From contig JBBDSV010000097.1 of the NCBI GenBank assembly GCA_040904785.1, forward strand, positions 3,589 through 67,588: DNA of 64,000 nt. The letters are read 5' to 3'. Under the pieces are notes generated by a model. The model was not told where the DNA came from, searched no databases, and was given only the letters and a program-made list of their open reading frames with translations. Below are positions 61,820 through 64,000 of this stretch, piece after piece (positions within the stretch are counted from its first letter, which is position 1; the number at the start of each line of letters is the position of its first letter). The DNA comes from JBBDSV01 sp040904785 (GTDB lineage: Bacteria > Actinomycetota > Nitriliruptoria > Nitriliruptorales > Nitriliruptoraceae). Both the position numbers and the translations under genes were made by a program.

Positions 61820-62506
61820 GTACCGGCCTCCTGCCGGATGGACCAAGTATGCAGCGGTCCCGTTGAACGGCGCCAGGGACCAACGCCCCTACGGCCCGGC
61901 GAAGGAAGCGCCCCCGAGTTTGGAAAGGTCCGCAACGACAACGCATCGGGCGACGATGCGGCCGAAACCGCACCGGGGATGCCGGAATCGCTGGAGTTCA
62001 CCACCCCCGGCGAAACCGCGGACAACACAATGCGTCAGCGACACCCACACGCATACGGAGTTGGCCGCGTCGGGCGACCACCACGCCTACGGCGGCGACG
62101 ATGTGCCGCCACCGGCACGGCCTGGCTCGGAAGCCTCACCGTGATGGCCTGTGGAAGCGTCAGGGCACACGACAGCACGAGCAGGACGCAATGGTTTCGG
62201 CCCCGCAGGTGTAGGCCCCCGACCTTCGCGGCGCACAACGCGAGAGCATGGCCCGCTTCGGGGACAGCTGATCGGTCCGCCGGGGGTATGGCCGATCGAG
62301 AAAGCGCGGCCCGGAAGCTGCTCTCGTGCGGTCACGGGACGCTGTCTGCTTCGTTCGAACTACGCGAAAACCCCTACTCGATGCACCGTGCTTCACGCCG
62401 CACCGTTGCCGGAACACCCCGGGCGTGCGGTGGCTCATGCCTCTGTGCCGATGGGTGGTCGGGCCTCAAGCTCAAGTCCAGGTCACGTCTGCGGGAGGGT
62501 GACACC
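61820..62506. other. 687 bases without a credible gene
   Basis: The open frames here have the Arg/Pro/Thr-rich composition of non-coding shadows and lack ribosome-binding sites. One frame leads into the downstream cupredoxin gene without stops, but the first good start is GTG at 62507. It may hold the promoter for the rightward genes or a decayed gene; I cannot tell which. Confidence 0.45.
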
Positions 62507-63508
62507 GTGAGCAGGGAATTGGACCCAGAGCAAATCGAACGTACGGGCGAGCAGCCCCCAGAACCTGACGACAACTCGTCAGTCCGTCGGATGTCGAACT
62601 GGTTCGGGGCGGTCTTCGGCATCATCGTACTCGTCGGGGTGGGCGTCATCTACGTCGCCAACAGGTCGGCGGCGGGCGCCGACTCGGGGGAGCCGGAGAC
62701 GGAAGAGGTTACAGACAGTTCAGAGACTGCTGCGGAACCGGTTGGCGAGGGGCCGGTCAGCGGAGTTTCCGATACCACTCACACTGCCGACACCACAGCG
62801 GTCCTGTTGGGGATGTACATCGTCGATTCGTTCGGGTTCCACGGACTCGAAGAGGTCTACGCCGAGGCAGACGAGGTCGGCGAAGGTGACGCCGGACAGG
62901 TCGCCAAGGTGCTCACGGCAGTCGACACGGTCGCCTGGCCCGACGAGCTCGCCGGCGTGGCCGCAGCGTTCCGAACAGACGTCGACGGTCTGCACACCGC
63001 ACTCGAGGCGGGCGACATCGACGGCGCACGACACGCCCTCGAGGCCGTGCACGGCAGCCAGCACGACCTGTCCAACGGCGTGTACGACTGGCTGGCTGGG
63101 ACCCCGGTTCAAGCTCACGCCGGTGAGCCGCCCGGCGAGGAGGCCGAGGTCATCGACGTCGAGATGGTCGACTTCGGCTACGTCCCTTCGAGGATCGAGC
63201 TGGAAGCCGGAGTGCCGGCCATCCTGCGCTTCACGAACACGGGCAGGCTCGTGCACGAGGCGATGGTCGGCGATGCCCACATGCAGGAGGAGTTCGCCGC
63301 GGCTGGTGACCACGGGGATGGACAGAACGGCACTGGCCACGACGACAGCGACGATCACCACGGCGAACTGATGGCGGTCACCGTGCAGCCGGGTGAGACG
63401 GCCGACCTCGAGGTCGTCATTGACGAGGCGGGCGAGTGGTTCGTTGCCTGCCATCTGGTGGGTCACCTCGAGCAGGGCCAGATCGCGACGATCGACGTGA
63501 GCGCGTGA
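62507..63508 (+). CDS. Membrane-anchored two-domain cupredoxin-like protein
   Basis: A 333-residue protein. An acidic cytosolic start, one membrane helix (FGAVFGIIVLVGVGVIYVA, about 41-59), an acidic linker, a helical domain (about 100-200; MYIVDSFGFHGLEEVYAEAD and ARHALEAVHGSQHDLSNG), and a C-terminal cupredoxin fold (EVIDVEMVDFGYVPSRIELE). The copper site has the His of GRLVHEAMVG and Cys and His of FVACHLVGHLEQGQ; the axial Met is replaced by Glu/Gln. A His/Asp-rich loop (DHGDGQNGTGHDDSDDHHG) is inserted between ligands. GTG at 62507 has gggaggg seven bases upstream. Confidence 0.8.
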   Translation: MSRELDPEQIERTGEQPPEPDDNSSVRRMSNWFGAVFGIIVLVGVGVIYVANRSAAGADSGEPETEEVTDSSETAAEPVGEGPVSGVSDTTHTADTTAVLLGMYIVDSFGFHGLEEVYAEADEVGEGDAGQVAKVLTAVDTVAWPDELAGVAAAFRTDVDGLHTALEAGDIDGARHALEAVHGSQHDLSNGVYDWLAGTPVQAHAGEPPGEEAEVIDVEMVDFGYVPSRIELEAGVPAILRFTNTGRLVHEAMVGDAHMQEEFAAAGDHGDGQNGTGHDDSDDHHGELMAVTVQPGETADLEVVIDEAGEWFVACHLVGHLEQGQIATIDVSA

Positions 63509-63542
63509 GGCATCGACCTTTCACCGGACGAATGAGGACAAC

Positions 63543-64000
63543 ATGACCGACGAATCCCAAGACACTGCGAACGAGCAGGGGCCGTGGGAAGCTCGCGCTC
63601 GGGACGTCCTCGAAGGTTCGTCCTACGACGTCGACCTGGCTGCACGGGTCGCCCGTGACGCCCAGCGCGTGGTCGCGGGCGAACTGTCGGGCGAGGAGTT
63701 CGGGCGGCGCTACCACGACGCCTACCTCGACGAGTTCGGTCTCGACGAGCGACCCGACGCCCCACGGCCGGACCTGTCGTTCGACGAGGACGGGGCATCG
63801 CAACGCCCACGAATCCTGTCCCGGCGCGAGGCGCTCAGTGCTGTCGGCGGTGCCGCGGTCGGGATCCTCTTCCTCGCCGAGTTCTACCGCAGCGGCATTC
63901 TGCGCGGATCGACCGGAGCAGGCGCCGTACCGGCCCGTACGGCGACGAGCAGGTCCACCCAGGTCCAGAACGGCATGGTGATCGACCTTGAGCGCAGTGA
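63543..64000 (+). CDS. Tat-exported iron-sulfur-type respiratory subunit, 5' part
   Basis: The first 152 residues of a gene that runs off the window. A soluble acidic N-terminal region (about 95 residues; PWEARARDVLEGSSYDVDLA, VVAGELSGEEFGRRYHD) precedes a twin-arginine signal SRREALSAVGGAAVGILFLAE, and the visible end QNGMVIDLERS looks like the start of the first cysteine cluster in DmsB/NrfC-type 4Fe-4S proteins. The Cys residues themselves lie beyond the end, so the cofactor is inferred. ATG at 63543 with gagg five bases upstream, 34 bases after the cupredoxin gene. Confidence 0.65.
   Translation, partial: MTDESQDTANEQGPWEARARDVLEGSSYDVDLAARVARDAQRVVAGELSGEEFGRRYHDAYLDEFGLDERPDAPRPDLSFDEDGASQRPRILSRREALSAVGGAAVGILFLAEFYRSGILRGSTGAGAVPARTATSRSTQVQNGMVIDLERS

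Noticed and set aside
61820..62506. N-terminal extension of the cupredoxin gene or a separate gene upstream
   Set aside because: The frame is open but has non-coding composition, and a strong ribosome-binding site points to the GTG at 62507.

Overview
The window is a high-GC draft scaffold with two 100-base gaps and one 10-base gap. It probably comes from an actinobacterium outside the well-known genera (Nitriliruptoria or Acidimicrobiia-like; this is inference). The support is the actinobacterial order tatD, RpfB-type resuscitation factor, rsmA, ispE, the frequent 4-base ATGA/GTGA gene overlaps, and B12, redox and envelope genes of actinobacterial type.

Layout. 1-10.6 kb: end of a galE-like gene, a pcrA helicase coupled to an UPF0016 cation exporter, a DUF4870 protein, a coiled-coil lytic transglycosylase, guaA, an MFS transporter, and three glycan-type genes (two methyltransferases, one CDP-glycerol transferase-like). 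10.6-15.6 kb: tRNA-Gln(TTG), ispE, rsmA, rpf, tatD, rsmI. 15.8-21 kb: an HD-GYP protein, a secreted spherulin-4-like TIM-barrel protein, a polysaccharide deacetylase and a non-hydrolysing UDP-GlcNAc 2-epimerase.

21.0-39.1 kb: one leftward block of eleven genes, nearly all overlapping or a few bases apart. It runs: receiver protein, 1426-aa HEAT scaffold, PelF-like glycosyltransferase, PelG-like transporter, two paralogous giant membrane proteins flanking a beta-propeller lipoprotein, a flippase fused to an HprK-like P-loop domain, a methyltransferase, a GT2 and a DUF2304 protein. I read this as an uncharacterised exopolysaccharide machine built on a PelF/PelG core. The nearby spherulin-4-like protein plus deacetylase may be a split counterpart of PelA, and galE and wecB may supply sugar nucleotides. 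A histidine kinase and response regulator, an orphan LuxR-type regulator, and EAL and HD-GYP proteins surround it.

43.2-57.2 kb: two cobalamin operons, each led by a BtuF paralogue and each preceded by an almost identical 243-bp cobalamin riboswitch leader. The first is btuF-btuC-btuD-cobS-cobUT. The second is btuF-cbiB-cobQ-cobO-cobC, followed by an ECF sigma factor and its probable anti-sigma factor. Between them lie a secreted coiled-coil protein and a lipoprotein.

57.3-64 kb: a flavoprotein disulfide reductase, a radical SAM/SPASM protein, two cupredoxin-type membrane proteins, SHOCT and zinc-ribbon small proteins, and the start of a Tat-exported protein that looks like an iron-sulfur subunit. 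This suggests the edge of a respiratory or heme-modification cluster.
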